DNA of 28,782 bases from VRUE01 sp036376915 (lineage in GTDB: Bacteria > Actinomycetota > Thermoleophilia > Solirubrobacterales > 70-9), in the NCBI GenBank assembly GCA_036376915.1, contig DASUZK010000046.1, positions 1 through 28,782 on the forward strand, given 5' to 3'. Shown here piece by piece: positions 6,222 through 14,868 of this stretch. Each line of letters begins with the position of its first letter. Position 1 is the stretch's first letter. Made by a program: the position numbers and the translations under genes. The notes under the pieces were generated by a model, which was not told the origin of the DNA, searched no databases, and worked only from the letters and a program-made list of their open reading frames with translations.

Positions 6222-6893
6222 ATGAGCACGCTGGCGGAGTTGATCCAGGGCCTCCCCGAGGACCTGCGCCGCCAGGCGCTGACCCACTCTTCCTGGACCG
6301 ACGAGCGGACCGAGTCCTACGAGCGCCTCGCCTACCTCGGCGACAGCGTGCTCGCCCTCGCCGTCGCTCGCGACCTCGTCGCCCGTTTTCCCAGCGAAGA
6401 CGCGGGTGAACTGACCAAGATCCACAACCAGGCGGTGAGCGGCGTCTCCTGCGCCGAGGTCGGCCGCGAGCTGGGCGTGCCCGAGTTGCTGCGCGAGGCG
6501 GAGCCGGAGGAGCTACAGGTCGGGATCCCGGCCGAGGTGCTGCTCAGCGGAGAGCGGCCGCTACCGGAGGCGACTGAGGCCCTGATCGGTGCCTGCTTCT
6601 TAGCCTTCGGCTTCGAGCGGATCGCCGATGCGGTCGCCGCCGCCTTCGAGCCGCGGGTCGAGCATGCGGCGGAGAACAGGATCGACTTCAAGTCCGCCCT
6701 GCAGGAGCTGCTCGCCCGCCGCCATGCGAACGTAAGCTACGAGGTGACCGGTGAATCCGGGCCACCGCACCGTCGCAAGTTCGAAGTCGCGGCGATCGTC
6801 GACTCCGAGCAGGTCGGCGAGGGGATGGGCCGGAGCAAGAAGATTGCCGAGCAAGCCGCGGCCGAGCAGGCGCTGAAGCGCCTAGGGGGCTAG
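6222..6893 (+). CDS. rnc: Ribonuclease III
   Basis: RNase III cuts double-stranded RNA, including rRNA precursors. The protein is 223 aa: a nuclease domain (about 1-145) and a double-stranded RNA-binding domain (about 153-222, with DFKSALQELL, KFEVAAIV and GRSKKIAEQAAAEQAL). The signature region reads YERLAYLGDSVL (33-44), where the family has ERLEFLGDS. The Mg ligand equivalent to E. coli Glu41 is therefore Ala37. The second catalytic segment reads PEATEALIGA (115-124), so the Asp114 equivalent is Glu116; the Glu117 equivalent is kept as Glu119. Glu34 and Asp41 are intact. It follows acpP. The mutM gene often found between rnc and smc is absent. Confidence 0.93.
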   Translation: MSTLAELIQGLPEDLRRQALTHSSWTDERTESYERLAYLGDSVLALAVARDLVARFPSEDAGELTKIHNQAVSGVSCAEVGRELGVPELLREAEPEELQVGIPAEVLLSGERPLPEATEALIGACFLAFGFERIADAVAAAFEPRVEHAAENRIDFKSALQELLARRHANVSYEVTGESGPPHRRKFEVAAIVDSEQVGEGMGRSKKIAEQAAAEQALKRLGG

Positions 6894-6957
6894 CGGTGCG
6901 CATCGCGTCCGACCGAGAAGAGAGCCTTAGGGCTCCGGGGACCAGGGACCAGAGCAG

Positions 6958-9435
6958 ATGTATCTGAGATCGATAGAGATGAAGGGGTTCAAGTCGTTCC
7001 CCGAGCGGGCGAGGCTCGAGTTCTCCCCTGGCGTCAGCGTGATCGTCGGCCCCAACGGCTCGGGCAAGTCGAACATCACCGACGCCGTGCTCTGGGCGCT
7101 CGGTGAGCAGAGCCCCGGCGCGATCCGCGGAGCTTCGATGCAGGACGTGATCTCCGCCGGTGGCAAGGGGGTCGGACAGCGCCGTATGGCCGAGGTCGAG
7201 GTCACGATCGACAACTCCGAGGGCCGCGCCGCCACCGAGCTCTCCGAGATCGCGGTCAAGCGCACGCTGGACCGCTCCGGCGACGGCGGCTACCGCCTCA
7301 ACGGCGCCCGCTGCCGCCTGGTCGACGTCACCGAGGTGCTCTCCGACGCCAACCTCGGCCGCGAGATGCACTCCGTGATCAGCCAGGGCCGGGTCGAGTC
7401 GATCGTCCACTCCAAGCCGCGCGAGCGGCGCCTGCTGGTCGAGGAGGCGGCCGGTCTCGGCAAGCACCGCAAACGCCGTCGCCGGGCCGAGCTGAAGCTG
7501 CGCGCGGCGCGCGACAACCTCGATCGGGCACTCGACCTCGAGCGCGAGGCGCGGGCGCGCCTGCGGCCGCTGAAGCGTCAGGCGCAAGCGGCCGAGCTGG
7601 GGGCGCGGATCGAGCGCGAGGAGCTCGGGCTGCGCGGCCAGCTCGTCGCCGAGGAGCTTCGCTTCGGCGCGGACCGCGCCGCGGCGGCCGAAAAGGCGGC
7701 GCAGGAGGCGCGCGCGCAACGGGCGACGTTGGAGAAGCAGCTTGCCGAGGTCAGCGGGAAGCGGCGCGCCGCCGAGGAGCGCTTCGCCGCTCGCGACCGC
7801 GACCGCACCCAGGCCTGGGGCGTGCTTACCAAGCTGCGCGGCGAGCAGCAGCGAGTCGCCGTGCGCGCCGCGAGCCTTGCGGGCCGCGAGAGCGAGCTCG
7901 CCGCGGGCCTGGAGGCCCTGCGCGCCGAGCTCGGGCCGCTGACGCTCGACGTCGGCGACGGCGCCGCGCCGGGCGAGCGGGCGCGCAAGCTCGAGGAGGA
8001 GCTGGGCGAGATCGAGGCCGGTCTCTCGACCGCCGGCGACGGGCTCGAGCGGGCGCGTGCGGTGGACGCCGGCGAGAGCGCCCGCGAGGCTGCCCTCGGC
8101 GCGGTGCGCAGCGGCGCCGAGCGCGCCACACGCCACGCGCGGCGGGCGGAAGGCCTGCTCGGCGAGCGCCACCGCGAGCAGCTGCGCAGGCGGCTCGCGG
8201 TCGGCGAGGAGCTGCTCGACGACGTTCGCGCCGCGGCAGCCGCGGCGACCGCCGCGGAGGCTGCGATCCGCGCCCGGGTCGAGCGGATCGAGCAGCGCGT
8301 CGTCGGTGGCGAGGACGATGGCGACGAGATCGCCGAGGAGATGCGCGCCTGCTCGCAGCGGGAGTACGAGCTGCAGGCCGAGATGAGCGCAGCCTCCGAT
8401 CGCCTCACCGAGGTCGAGGTCGAGGCCGCGCACCTCGGCGACCGGCGCGCCGAGGCGGCGAAGGAGCTGGCCTCGATCGCCGAGCGCCTGGGCGAGGAGG
8501 TCGAGGCCGCGGAGCAGGCCCTGAGCGACGAGGAGCGGGCCGACATCGATCGCCGGCTCGAACGGTTGGAGCGCCGCCGCGCCCAGATCGGCCCGGTCAA
8601 CCCGCTGGCCGAGCGCGAGTACGAGGAGGCGCGCGAGCACGTCGAGTCGCTGCAGGCCCAGCGCGAGGACACCGAGCGCGGGATGCGGGAGCTGGAGGCG
8701 CTGATCCGCGACATCGACCGCGAGATCGAGCGCGCCTTCGAGCAGACCTTCGAGGCGACCGCGAAGAACTTCGAGGAGATGGTCGAGCACCTCTTCCCCG
8801 GCGGCCGCGGCGCCCTGCGCCGCGTCAGCCTGGGCCCGGCTCGCGACGCCGCGGCCGAGGACGAGGCACCCGACGTCGAGGCCGGGGAGGACGAGGAGGC
8901 CGAGGAAGAACGCGACGAGCTCGGCGTCGAGATCGAGGTCACCCCCGCCGGCAAGTCGACCCGCAAGCTCTCGCTGCTCTCGGGCGGCGAGAAGTCGCTG
9001 GTCGCGATCGCCTTCGTCTTCGCCGTCTTCCTCGCCCGGCCCTGCCCCTTCTACATCCTCGACGAGGTCGAGGCTGCCCTCGACGACGCCAACATCGACC
9101 GCTTCCTGCAGCTGATCCGCCGCTTCTCCGACCGCGCCCAGTTCGTCATCGTCACCCACCAGAAACGCACGATGGACGCCGCCGACGTCCTCTACGGGGT
9201 CAGCATGGGCGGCGACGGGGTCACCAAGGTCGTCTCGCGGCGGTTGCCGCGCGAAGTCGCGGAGGACGAGGATGGGGAGGAGGAAGAGTCGCGTTCCGAG
9301 GCGCCCGCTCCGCCGCCCTTCGCCGGTCTCGCCGAGGAGCGGGAGGAAGACCAGGGCGATTCGCCGCCGGCCCCCGGCCTGATCGGCGAGCAGGCAGCGG
9401 TCGCGCCTTCCCCGGCGCTTAAAGAAACCGCCTAG
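6958..9435 (+). CDS. smc: Chromosome segregation SMC-type ATPase, short form
   Basis: SMC dimers organise and segregate the chromosome with ScpA/ScpB. The N-terminal head is typical: MYLRSIEMKGFKSF, Walker A GPNGSGKSN (31-39) and ISQGRVESIV with the Q-loop at Gln143. The C-terminal head has LSGGEKS (674-680) and Walker B YILDEVEAALDD with D702-E703. The coil segment before the C-terminal head includes the conserved QIGPVNPLAEREYEEA. The total is only 825 aa against about 1150-1200 for bacterial SMC, and no hinge domain is recognisable between about 165 and 560. A Gly/Pro-rich break (GPLTLDVGDGAAPG, about 323-336) lies near the middle. An acidic insert (about 634-657) and a charged tail after about 760 are also present. 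Confidence 0.88.
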   Translation: MYLRSIEMKGFKSFPERARLEFSPGVSVIVGPNGSGKSNITDAVLWALGEQSPGAIRGASMQDVISAGGKGVGQRRMAEVEVTIDNSEGRAATELSEIAVKRTLDRSGDGGYRLNGARCRLVDVTEVLSDANLGREMHSVISQGRVESIVHSKPRERRLLVEEAAGLGKHRKRRRRAELKLRAARDNLDRALDLEREARARLRPLKRQAQAAELGARIEREELGLRGQLVAEELRFGADRAAAAEKAAQEARAQRATLEKQLAEVSGKRRAAEERFAARDRDRTQAWGVLTKLRGEQQRVAVRAASLAGRESELAAGLEALRAELGPLTLDVGDGAAPGERARKLEEELGEIEAGLSTAGDGLERARAVDAGESAREAALGAVRSGAERATRHARRAEGLLGERHREQLRRRLAVGEELLDDVRAAAAAATAAEAAIRARVERIEQRVVGGEDDGDEIAEEMRACSQREYELQAEMSAASDRLTEVEVEAAHLGDRRAEAAKELASIAERLGEEVEAAEQALSDEERADIDRRLERLERRRAQIGPVNPLAEREYEEAREHVESLQAQREDTERGMRELEALIRDIDREIERAFEQTFEATAKNFEEMVEHLFPGGRGALRRVSLGPARDAAAEDEAPDVEAGEDEEAEEERDELGVEIEVTPAGKSTRKLSLLSGGEKSLVAIAFVFAVFLARPCPFYILDEVEAALDDANIDRFLQLIRRFSDRAQFVIVTHQKRTMDAADVLYGVSMGGDGVTKVVSRRLPREVAEDEDGEEEESRSEAPAPPPFAGLAEEREEDQGDSPPAPGLIGEQAAVAPSPALKETA

Positions 9436-9490
9436 TTTCCAGCCCAGACCCTGCGCTACGCTCTTTTTGAGGGGTACGAAAGGAGCGGTG

Positions 9491-10981
9491 GTGGCACAAA
9501 GCCACATGGACAGGCTGACGTCGTTCGACACGTCGTTCCTGACCAACGAGAAGTCCAACGGGCACATGGCGATCGGCGCCGTGCTCGTCTGCGACGGCGA
9601 GCCGCCCAGCCACGAGGACTTCCTCACCAGCATCCGCAGCCGCCTGCACCTGCTGCCCCGGCTGCGCCAGCGCCTCGCCTTCCCGCCCTTCAGCCTGGGC
9701 CGTCCCTTCTGGGTCGACCACCCCGGCTTCGACATCCACGACCACGTGCGCCGAGTCGCCGTCGCCGCCCCCGGCAGCGACGAGCAGTTCCGCGAAGTGG
9801 TGGCCTCATCCTTCGCCCCGCCGCTGGACCGCTCGCGCCCGCTCTGGGAGCTGTGGCTGGTCGAGGGCCTCGAGGGCGGCCGCTTCGGGATCGTCTACAA
9901 GACCCACCACGCGCTCGCCGACGGGATCTCGGCCGTCGACATCGGCACCCTGCTCTTCGACGTCGAACCGAAGGCCGAGCCGGACCGCAGCGAGGAGCCC
10001 TGGAACCCCAGCGTGCCCCCGACCCGGGCGGGCCTGCTCGGGCAGGCGTTCCTCGGCTTCGGCGCGACGTTCTCGCGCACCGCCCGCTGGTTGCTGGCGG
10101 CCCTGCGCGCGCCGCGTCGCGCCGCGAGGCGCGCTGCCGACGGCTTCGCCGGCCTCTGGGAGGTGACCTGGAACCTGGCGAAGCCGGCGCCGAAGGTGCC
10201 GCTCAACATCGAGATCGGCGCCGAGCGCTGCTTCTACGGGACCCGCTGCGATCTCGGCGAGTTCAAGCGGATCAAGAACGCACTCGGCGGGACCGTCAAC
10301 GACGTCTCCCTGGCGGTCGCCGCGGGCGCCCTGCGCAGCTGGATGCTCGACCGCGAGCTCGAGACGGAGGGTGTCGAGCTGCAGGCCCTGGTCCCGGTCT
10401 CGGTCCGGACCGAGAACGAGCACGGGGAGCTCGGCAACCGTCTGACGGCGATGCGCGGCCCGCTGCCCGTCGGCGTCGAGGACGCGGCCGAGCGCCTGCG
10501 GATCGTCTCCAAGGCGATGGACGACCTCAAGGCCTCCAAGCAGCCGCTCGGCGCGGAGGCGATCTGGGGCCTCAACGACTGGTTCCGCGACTTCGCGCCG
10601 CCGCTGCTGCTGGCGCCGACCGCGGCGATCAACTTCTCGACCCGGCTCTTCAACCTGCTCGTCACCAACTTCCCCGGCCCGCAGATCCCGCTGTACGTGC
10701 TGGGCCGCGAGTTGGTCGAGGTCTACCCGGTCGGCTTCCTCGCCCGCCGCCACGCGCTGGCGATCGCGATCATCAGCTACAACGGCTCGGTCGGCTTCGG
10801 GCTGCTCGGCGACCGCGACTCCCTCGGCGACCTCGAGCGGCTCGGCTCATACGTCGACGGTGCCGTCGAGGAGCTCCGGGTGGCTGCCGGGATAGCCTCC
10901 CCCAGCAAGTCAGATGGCGACGACCTGGAAGGAGATACTCGACCTAGGTTCGCGCGAGAGCGCGAACGTCTCGGCGGCTGA
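9491..10981 (+). CDS. Wax ester synthase/diacylglycerol acyltransferase family (WS/DGAT)
   Basis: WS/DGAT enzymes transfer acyl-CoA to diacylglycerol or fatty alcohols to make storage lipid. The protein is 496 aa with the active-site motif HHALADG (His139, His140, Asp144, Gly145). It has the usual N-terminus MDRLTSFDTSFL, PLWELWLVEGL, and the C-terminal VTNFPGPQIPLY and SYNGSVGFGLLGD. I chose GTG 9491 because AAAGGAG lies five bases upstream (9479-9485). ATG 9506 is the alternative. The substrate cannot be told from sequence. Its place between smc and ftsY is not part of the standard block. Its last 68 bases overlap the start of ftsY in another frame. Confidence 0.92.
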   Translation: MAQSHMDRLTSFDTSFLTNEKSNGHMAIGAVLVCDGEPPSHEDFLTSIRSRLHLLPRLRQRLAFPPFSLGRPFWVDHPGFDIHDHVRRVAVAAPGSDEQFREVVASSFAPPLDRSRPLWELWLVEGLEGGRFGIVYKTHHALADGISAVDIGTLLFDVEPKAEPDRSEEPWNPSVPPTRAGLLGQAFLGFGATFSRTARWLLAALRAPRRAARRAADGFAGLWEVTWNLAKPAPKVPLNIEIGAERCFYGTRCDLGEFKRIKNALGGTVNDVSLAVAAGALRSWMLDRELETEGVELQALVPVSVRTENEHGELGNRLTAMRGPLPVGVEDAAERLRIVSKAMDDLKASKQPLGAEAIWGLNDWFRDFAPPLLLAPTAAINFSTRLFNLLVTNFPGPQIPLYVLGRELVEVYPVGFLARRHALAIAIISYNGSVGFGLLGDRDSLGDLERLGSYVDGAVEELRVAAGIASPSKSDGDDLEGDTRPRFARERERLGG

Positions 10982-11915
10982 GGACGCCGAGCAGCGCCGC
11001 GGCGTCTTCCGCCGCCTGCGCGAGAGCCTCTCCAAGAGTCGCAAAGCGCTTGCCGAGGAGGTCTCGGCAAGCTTCTTCGACCGCATCGACGAGGAGACTT
11101 GGGAGCGGCTGGAGGAGGCCCTGATCCTGGCCGACGCCGGGGCACCGACGACGGCCAAGGTGGTCGAGCGGCTCGAGCACGAGGTCGAGGGCGGCAGCGT
11201 CGCCGCCGACGGCGAGGCCGTGCGCGCCCGCCTGATCGAGATCCTCGCCGAGGTCGCCGCGACGGGCCGGGCCCCGATCGATCTCACCGCCGAGCCCGCG
11301 GTGCTGCTGATGGTCGGCGTCAACGGCACCGGCAAGACGACGACGATCGGCAAGATCGCCTGGCACCTTTCCAAGGAGTTCGGTCTCTCCGTCGTCCTCG
11401 GCGCCGCCGACACCTACCGTGCGGCTGCCGCCGAGCAGCTCGCCGAGTGGGCCGACCGTGCCGGCGCCGAGCTGGTCCGCGGGGAAGAGGGAGCCGACCC
11501 CGGCTCGGTCGCCTTCGACGCGGTCGAGGCCGCCCGGGCCCGCGGCGCCGACGTCGTCATCGTCGACACCGCCGGCCGCCTGCATACCCAAACCAACCTG
11601 ATGGACGAGCTGACCAAGGTCCGCCGCGTGATCGCCAAGCAGCTCCCCGGCGCCCCCCACGAGACCCTCCTCTCGATCGACGCCACCACCGGCCAGAACG
11701 GCCTGCGCCAAGCCAAGATCTTCGCCGAGGCCGCCGAGGTCGACGGCGTCGTCCTAACCAAGCTCGACGGCACCGCCAAGGGCGGCATAGTCCTAGCCAT
11801 AGCCGACGAGCTCGGCATCCCGGTGAAGTTGATCGGGGTGGGGGAGACGCTCGAGGACCTGCGGCCCTTCGATCCGACGGATTTCGCCAACGCGCTGCTA
11901 GCCGAGCCCGAATGA
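10914..11915 (+). CDS. ftsY: Signal recognition particle receptor FtsY
   Basis: FtsY is the membrane-associated GTPase that docks SRP-ribosome complexes at the translocon. The protein is 333 aa: a short acidic A region (1-30), the N domain (about 30-115) and the G domain. G motifs are GVNGTGKTTT (135-144), DTYRAAA (166-172), DTAGR (218-222) and TKLD (282-285), then GVGETLEDLRPFD near the end. No good start lies downstream of ATG 10914 before the N domain. The gene therefore really overlaps the acyltransferase by 68 bases, and translation is probably coupled. Its partner gene ffh lies 1.5 kb downstream, separated by an opposite-strand gene. Confidence 0.95.
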   Translation: MATTWKEILDLGSRESANVSAAEDAEQRRGVFRRLRESLSKSRKALAEEVSASFFDRIDEETWERLEEALILADAGAPTTAKVVERLEHEVEGGSVAADGEAVRARLIEILAEVAATGRAPIDLTAEPAVLLMVGVNGTGKTTTIGKIAWHLSKEFGLSVVLGAADTYRAAAAEQLAEWADRAGAELVRGEEGADPGSVAFDAVEAARARGADVVIVDTAGRLHTQTNLMDELTKVRRVIAKQLPGAPHETLLSIDATTGQNGLRQAKIFAEAAEVDGVVLTKLDGTAKGGIVLAIADELGIPVKLIGVGETLEDLRPFDPTDFANALLAEPE

Positions 11916-11980
11916 GAGTGCACTGGTCCTCGTCTGAGCAACAGAGGAAATCAGTTCGGATGGCAGACGGTACCTGCTTG

Positions 11981-13177
11981 CTACGACGAGAAGAACAGCG
12001 GATTGGGAGCGGTCATTTTGTACTTAATCAAGCCGCCTGCGCCAGCCACTCCTTCCCATGTGGCATTCGTACTGCATTGGGTTTCAGAGCCAGTCAGCTT
12101 AGTCAACGCTACAGCGCCGCTTGACAATTTAGCCGGAGATCCGCCGGTTGCGGTGAAGGTGGCTGGTCCTTCTTTTAGTCCGTAGATACATTTCAATGCA
12201 CCAGGGCATCCTGTGATTTGGAATGAGGCGGAGTTGAGTTTCACTGTTCCATTTCCGCTCCCTGTCGTGCCAAAACCCAGCGGGGGAGAGTTAATCGTGG
12301 AGATATTGCACAGTCCTCCTCCGCATTCTTTGAAAGTGAGGGACAAGAGGCCCCCCTGAAGGACACCTCTTTCTGGGTATGTTTCTCCCGTTGCCGACGA
12401 TACTTTGCACGCAGGTTCCTTTTTGGTGCCTTCATATTCAAAGACGAACTTAACTTCTGCTTCAAGTTCAGCAGAGAGCGCAGTAACGCTGGGATAGGAT
12501 TCCGCGCCAGAGCAAGTCGCTTCGTTTTTTTTGCAAAGCACCGTGGTGGGGCGAATTCGATCAGCCACAAACAGCGGCGCCGGTTCAGTCAATTCGAAGG
12601 TGGTTGTGAGCGTGCCTTCACCAAGGCACGTTTCCCCAGAGGCCGTAAGGGACTCTTCGATCACTTTCACCAGGGAGGGATTGCCGCCTTCGATATCTAG
12701 AAAAGCAGCTTCGGGCGAGTAAGTGCAGTTGAGGGTTTCGGAGAGGCAGTCGAAATGAAGTTCCGCATAGAGATCAGCGCTTCCATCGCCACTTGACGTA
12801 TAAGCGATTTGTTCTCCCGTCAAAGCCCATTCTGTTTCACAGAAGTATTTTTTACCACCAGTGGTAAGATAACAAAGGGTGAAGAAGTAATCTTCAAGGT
12901 TCAATACAAGGACTTCTTCGTTTCCTTCGGTCAAAGGCTCGAGTCCTCCTCTCACTTTTCCAGTGCATGCGATAGAGCCATTTTCTAGGGAGAGGGCAAA
13001 ACCACTCAGGTTGGGGGTAATTTTAGTTTCGGGGGCGGTGTACGCTTCTGCGTATGGGCATTCTTCTACTTCCGATTTGCATAGGGCCGAGGAAGCCGTT
13101 GCAGTAGCGGCATCGAACCCCATCACGCTTATGAGTCCTATGGCTGCGGCAAGAATCAGAAATTTGGCGGAACGCAT
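11981..13177 (-). CDS. Secreted protein with two eight-cysteine repeats, function unknown
   Basis: I do not recognise the function. The 398-aa product starts with a classical signal peptide: MRSAKF, a hydrophobic core LILAAAIGLISVMG, and a likely cleavage around TATASSA at 26-31. The mature part is two related halves. Cysteines fall at 33, 40, 71, 102, 113, 144, 151, 184 and at 215, 222, 257, 285, 290, 324, 330, 368, eight in each with matching order. Each half opens with LCK...C and ends with APLFVA or NPLFFS. This suggests duplicated, disulfide-bonded beta-rich domains outside the cell. The start has AAGGAAGAA just upstream. Base composition is far lower in GC than its neighbours (21 of 60 in 12841-12900), and it sits antisense between ftsY and ffh. 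Recent transfer or relaxed evolution is likely. Confidence 0.85.
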   Translation of the reverse strand: MRSAKFLILAAAIGLISVMGFDAATATASSALCKSEVEECPYAEAYTAPETKITPNLSGFALSLENGSIACTGKVRGGLEPLTEGNEEVLVLNLEDYFFTLCYLTTGGKKYFCETEWALTGEQIAYTSSGDGSADLYAELHFDCLSETLNCTYSPEAAFLDIEGGNPSLVKVIEESLTASGETCLGEGTLTTTFELTEPAPLFVADRIRPTTVLCKKNEATCSGAESYPSVTALSAELEAEVKFVFEYEGTKKEPACKVSSATGETYPERGVLQGGLLSLTFKECGGGLCNISTINSPPLGFGTTGSGNGTVKLNSASFQITGCPGALKCIYGLKEGPATFTATGGSPAKLSSGAVALTKLTGSETQCSTNATWEGVAGAGGLIKYKMTAPNPLFFSS

Positions 13178-13442
13178 TTCTTCCTTCCCCTTCCAGAGGC
13201 AAGTGATCGCGTGACAGAGTTTGGTGAGCGCGGACGCAGTGGGCTCTTTGTGAGGGGAGAGTCTCCCAAGGTCAATCGTTGAAAGTCAAGTTTTCCCGAG
13301 CAAAGCCCAGGATGAAAAGGAATCACATTTCGCGCATTCAGAAAGCCGTCCGAATGTTCGCGGCCAAGCTTGGGAGCCGGCTTTTGCGAGATCATGGCTG
13401 CGTTCTGCGGATGCCAGCGCCAGTCCCCTAAGCTCAGGCCCA
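13178..13442. other. Divergent intergenic region of lower GC, upstream of ffh
   Basis: This 265-base gap separates the secreted-protein gene (minus) from ffh (plus) and shares the lower GC of the former. On the minus strand TTGACT and TTGACC occur eight bases apart (around 13271-13290). GGGAGAGTCTCCC, a 13-base palindrome, lies at about 13257-13269. I see no convincing -10 and no RNA gene. The 3' end carries an ATG at 13394 that opens a frame running across ffh in another phase, which I regard as chance. Confidence 0.4.
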
Positions 13443-14807
13443 GTGTTCGACCAGCTCTCAGACCGGCTTCAGGCGACGCTCTCGGACGTTCGCTCGCGGG
13501 GGAAGCTGAGCGAGTCCGACGTCGATGCGGCGATGCGGGAGATCCGGCTGGCGCTGCTCGAGGCGGACGTCAACTTCAAGGTCGTCAAGTCCTTCACGGC
13601 GACGCTGAAGGAGCGCTGCTTGGGCGCCGACGTGCTGGAGAGCCTCGATCCCGGCCAGCAGGTGGTGAAGATCGTCAACGAGGAGCTGAGCGGGCTGATG
13701 GGCGGGACCAGCCGCGAGCTGGCCTTCTCCTCCAGCGGGCCGACGGTGATCCTGATGGCTGGGCTGCAGGGCTCGGGCAAGACGACCGCCTGCGCCAAGC
13801 TCGCCCGCTTCCTGCGCGAGAACGGCAAGAAGGACATCGCCCTTGCCGCCTGCGACGTCTACCGCCCGGCGGCCGTCGATCAGCTGATTACCGTCGGCGG
13901 GCGGGTCGGCGCCCACGTCTACGAGAAAGGCACCGACGCCGACCCGGTCGAGATCGCCGGTTGGGCGCTCGACCAGGCCAAGGCGGAGCGGCGCGACGTG
14001 CTGATCGTCGACACCGCTGGCCGCCTCCACATCGACGGCGACCTGATGGAGGAGCTGGCGAAGATCCGCAAGCGGGTCAAGCCGCACGACGTGCTCCTGG
14101 TCGTCGACGCGATGACCGGCCAGGACGCGGTCGGCGTCGCCGAGTCCTTCGCCGAGGCGGCCGAGTTCGACGGCGTCGTGATGACCAAGCTCGACGGCGA
14201 TGCCCGCGGCGGCGCCGCGCTCTCGGTCAACGCGGTCACCGGCAAGCCGATCCTCTTCGCCTCCACCGGCGAGAAGCTCGAGGCCTTCGACCGCTTCCAC
14301 CCCGACCGCATGGCCTCGCGCATCCTCGGCATGGGCGACGTCCTCAGCTTCATCGAGAAGGCCGAGCAGCAGATCGACGAGAAGCAGGCCCTCGACCTGG
14401 AAGCGAAGCTGAAGAGCAATCAGTTCACGCTCGAGGACATGCTGCAGCAGATGCGCCAGGTGCGGAAAATGGGCCCGCTCAGCGGCCTGATCGGGATGCT
14501 CCCCGGCATGGGCGCGATGAAGCAGCTGAAGAACGCCAAGGTCGACGAGCGCGAGCTCGACCGGGTCGAGGCGATCATCCTCTCGATGACGCCGGAAGAG
14601 CGGGCAAACCCGGCGCTGATCAAGGGCTCGCGCCGCAAACGCATCGCCAACGGCTCGGGGACCAAGGTCCAGAACGTCAACCAGCTGGTCAAGCAGTTCG
14701 ATCAGATGCGCAAGATGATGCGCCACATGGCCTCCGGCAAGATGCCCGACGCACAGCAGCTGGCCGCGATGTCTGGCGAAAAGCGCCCCCGGCAGAGGTT
14801 CAGATAG
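13443..14807 (+). CDS. ffh: Signal recognition particle protein Ffh (SRP54)
   Basis: Ffh binds SRP RNA and signal peptides of nascent chains and delivers ribosomes to FtsY. The protein is 454 aa. The N domain spans 1-95. The G domain has GLQGSGKTT (107-115), DVYRPAA (138-144), DTAGR (190-194) and TKLD (248-251), and the closing GTP motif reads STGEKLEAFDRF. The methionine-rich M domain follows, with MLQQMRQVRKMGPLSGLIGMLPGM-like sequence, SRRKRIANGSG and KQFDQMRKMMRHM. The GTG start at 13443 gives MFDQLSDRLQ, typical of the family. The following gene is rpsP, as in most actinobacteria. Confidence 0.96.
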   Translation: MFDQLSDRLQATLSDVRSRGKLSESDVDAAMREIRLALLEADVNFKVVKSFTATLKERCLGADVLESLDPGQQVVKIVNEELSGLMGGTSRELAFSSSGPTVILMAGLQGSGKTTACAKLARFLRENGKKDIALAACDVYRPAAVDQLITVGGRVGAHVYEKGTDADPVEIAGWALDQAKAERRDVLIVDTAGRLHIDGDLMEELAKIRKRVKPHDVLLVVDAMTGQDAVGVAESFAEAAEFDGVVMTKLDGDARGGAALSVNAVTGKPILFASTGEKLEAFDRFHPDRMASRILGMGDVLSFIEKAEQQIDEKQALDLEAKLKSNQFTLEDMLQQMRQVRKMGPLSGLIGMLPGMGAMKQLKNAKVDERELDRVEAIILSMTPEERANPALIKGSRRKRIANGSGTKVQNVNQLVKQFDQMRKMMRHMASGKMPDAQQLAAMSGEKRPRQRFR

Positions 14808-14868
14808 CTGTCCCCGGACGCGGGAGCAGAGGGGCCGGCGCCAGGTTCTGTAATCTGCCGCAGTCCAT

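Noticed and set aside
6688..9735. A 1015-codon open frame on the minus strand opposite smc
   Set aside because: It mirrors the codon periodicity of smc in very GC-rich DNA, where antisense stop codons are rare. The product is a low-complexity Leu/Ala/Arg/Gly-rich string with no motif, and smc on the plus strand is unmistakable.
12241..12570. Small frames antisense or out of phase within the secreted-protein gene
   Set aside because: They have no motifs or ribosome site, while the 398-residue frame has a signal peptide and a regular cysteine pattern.
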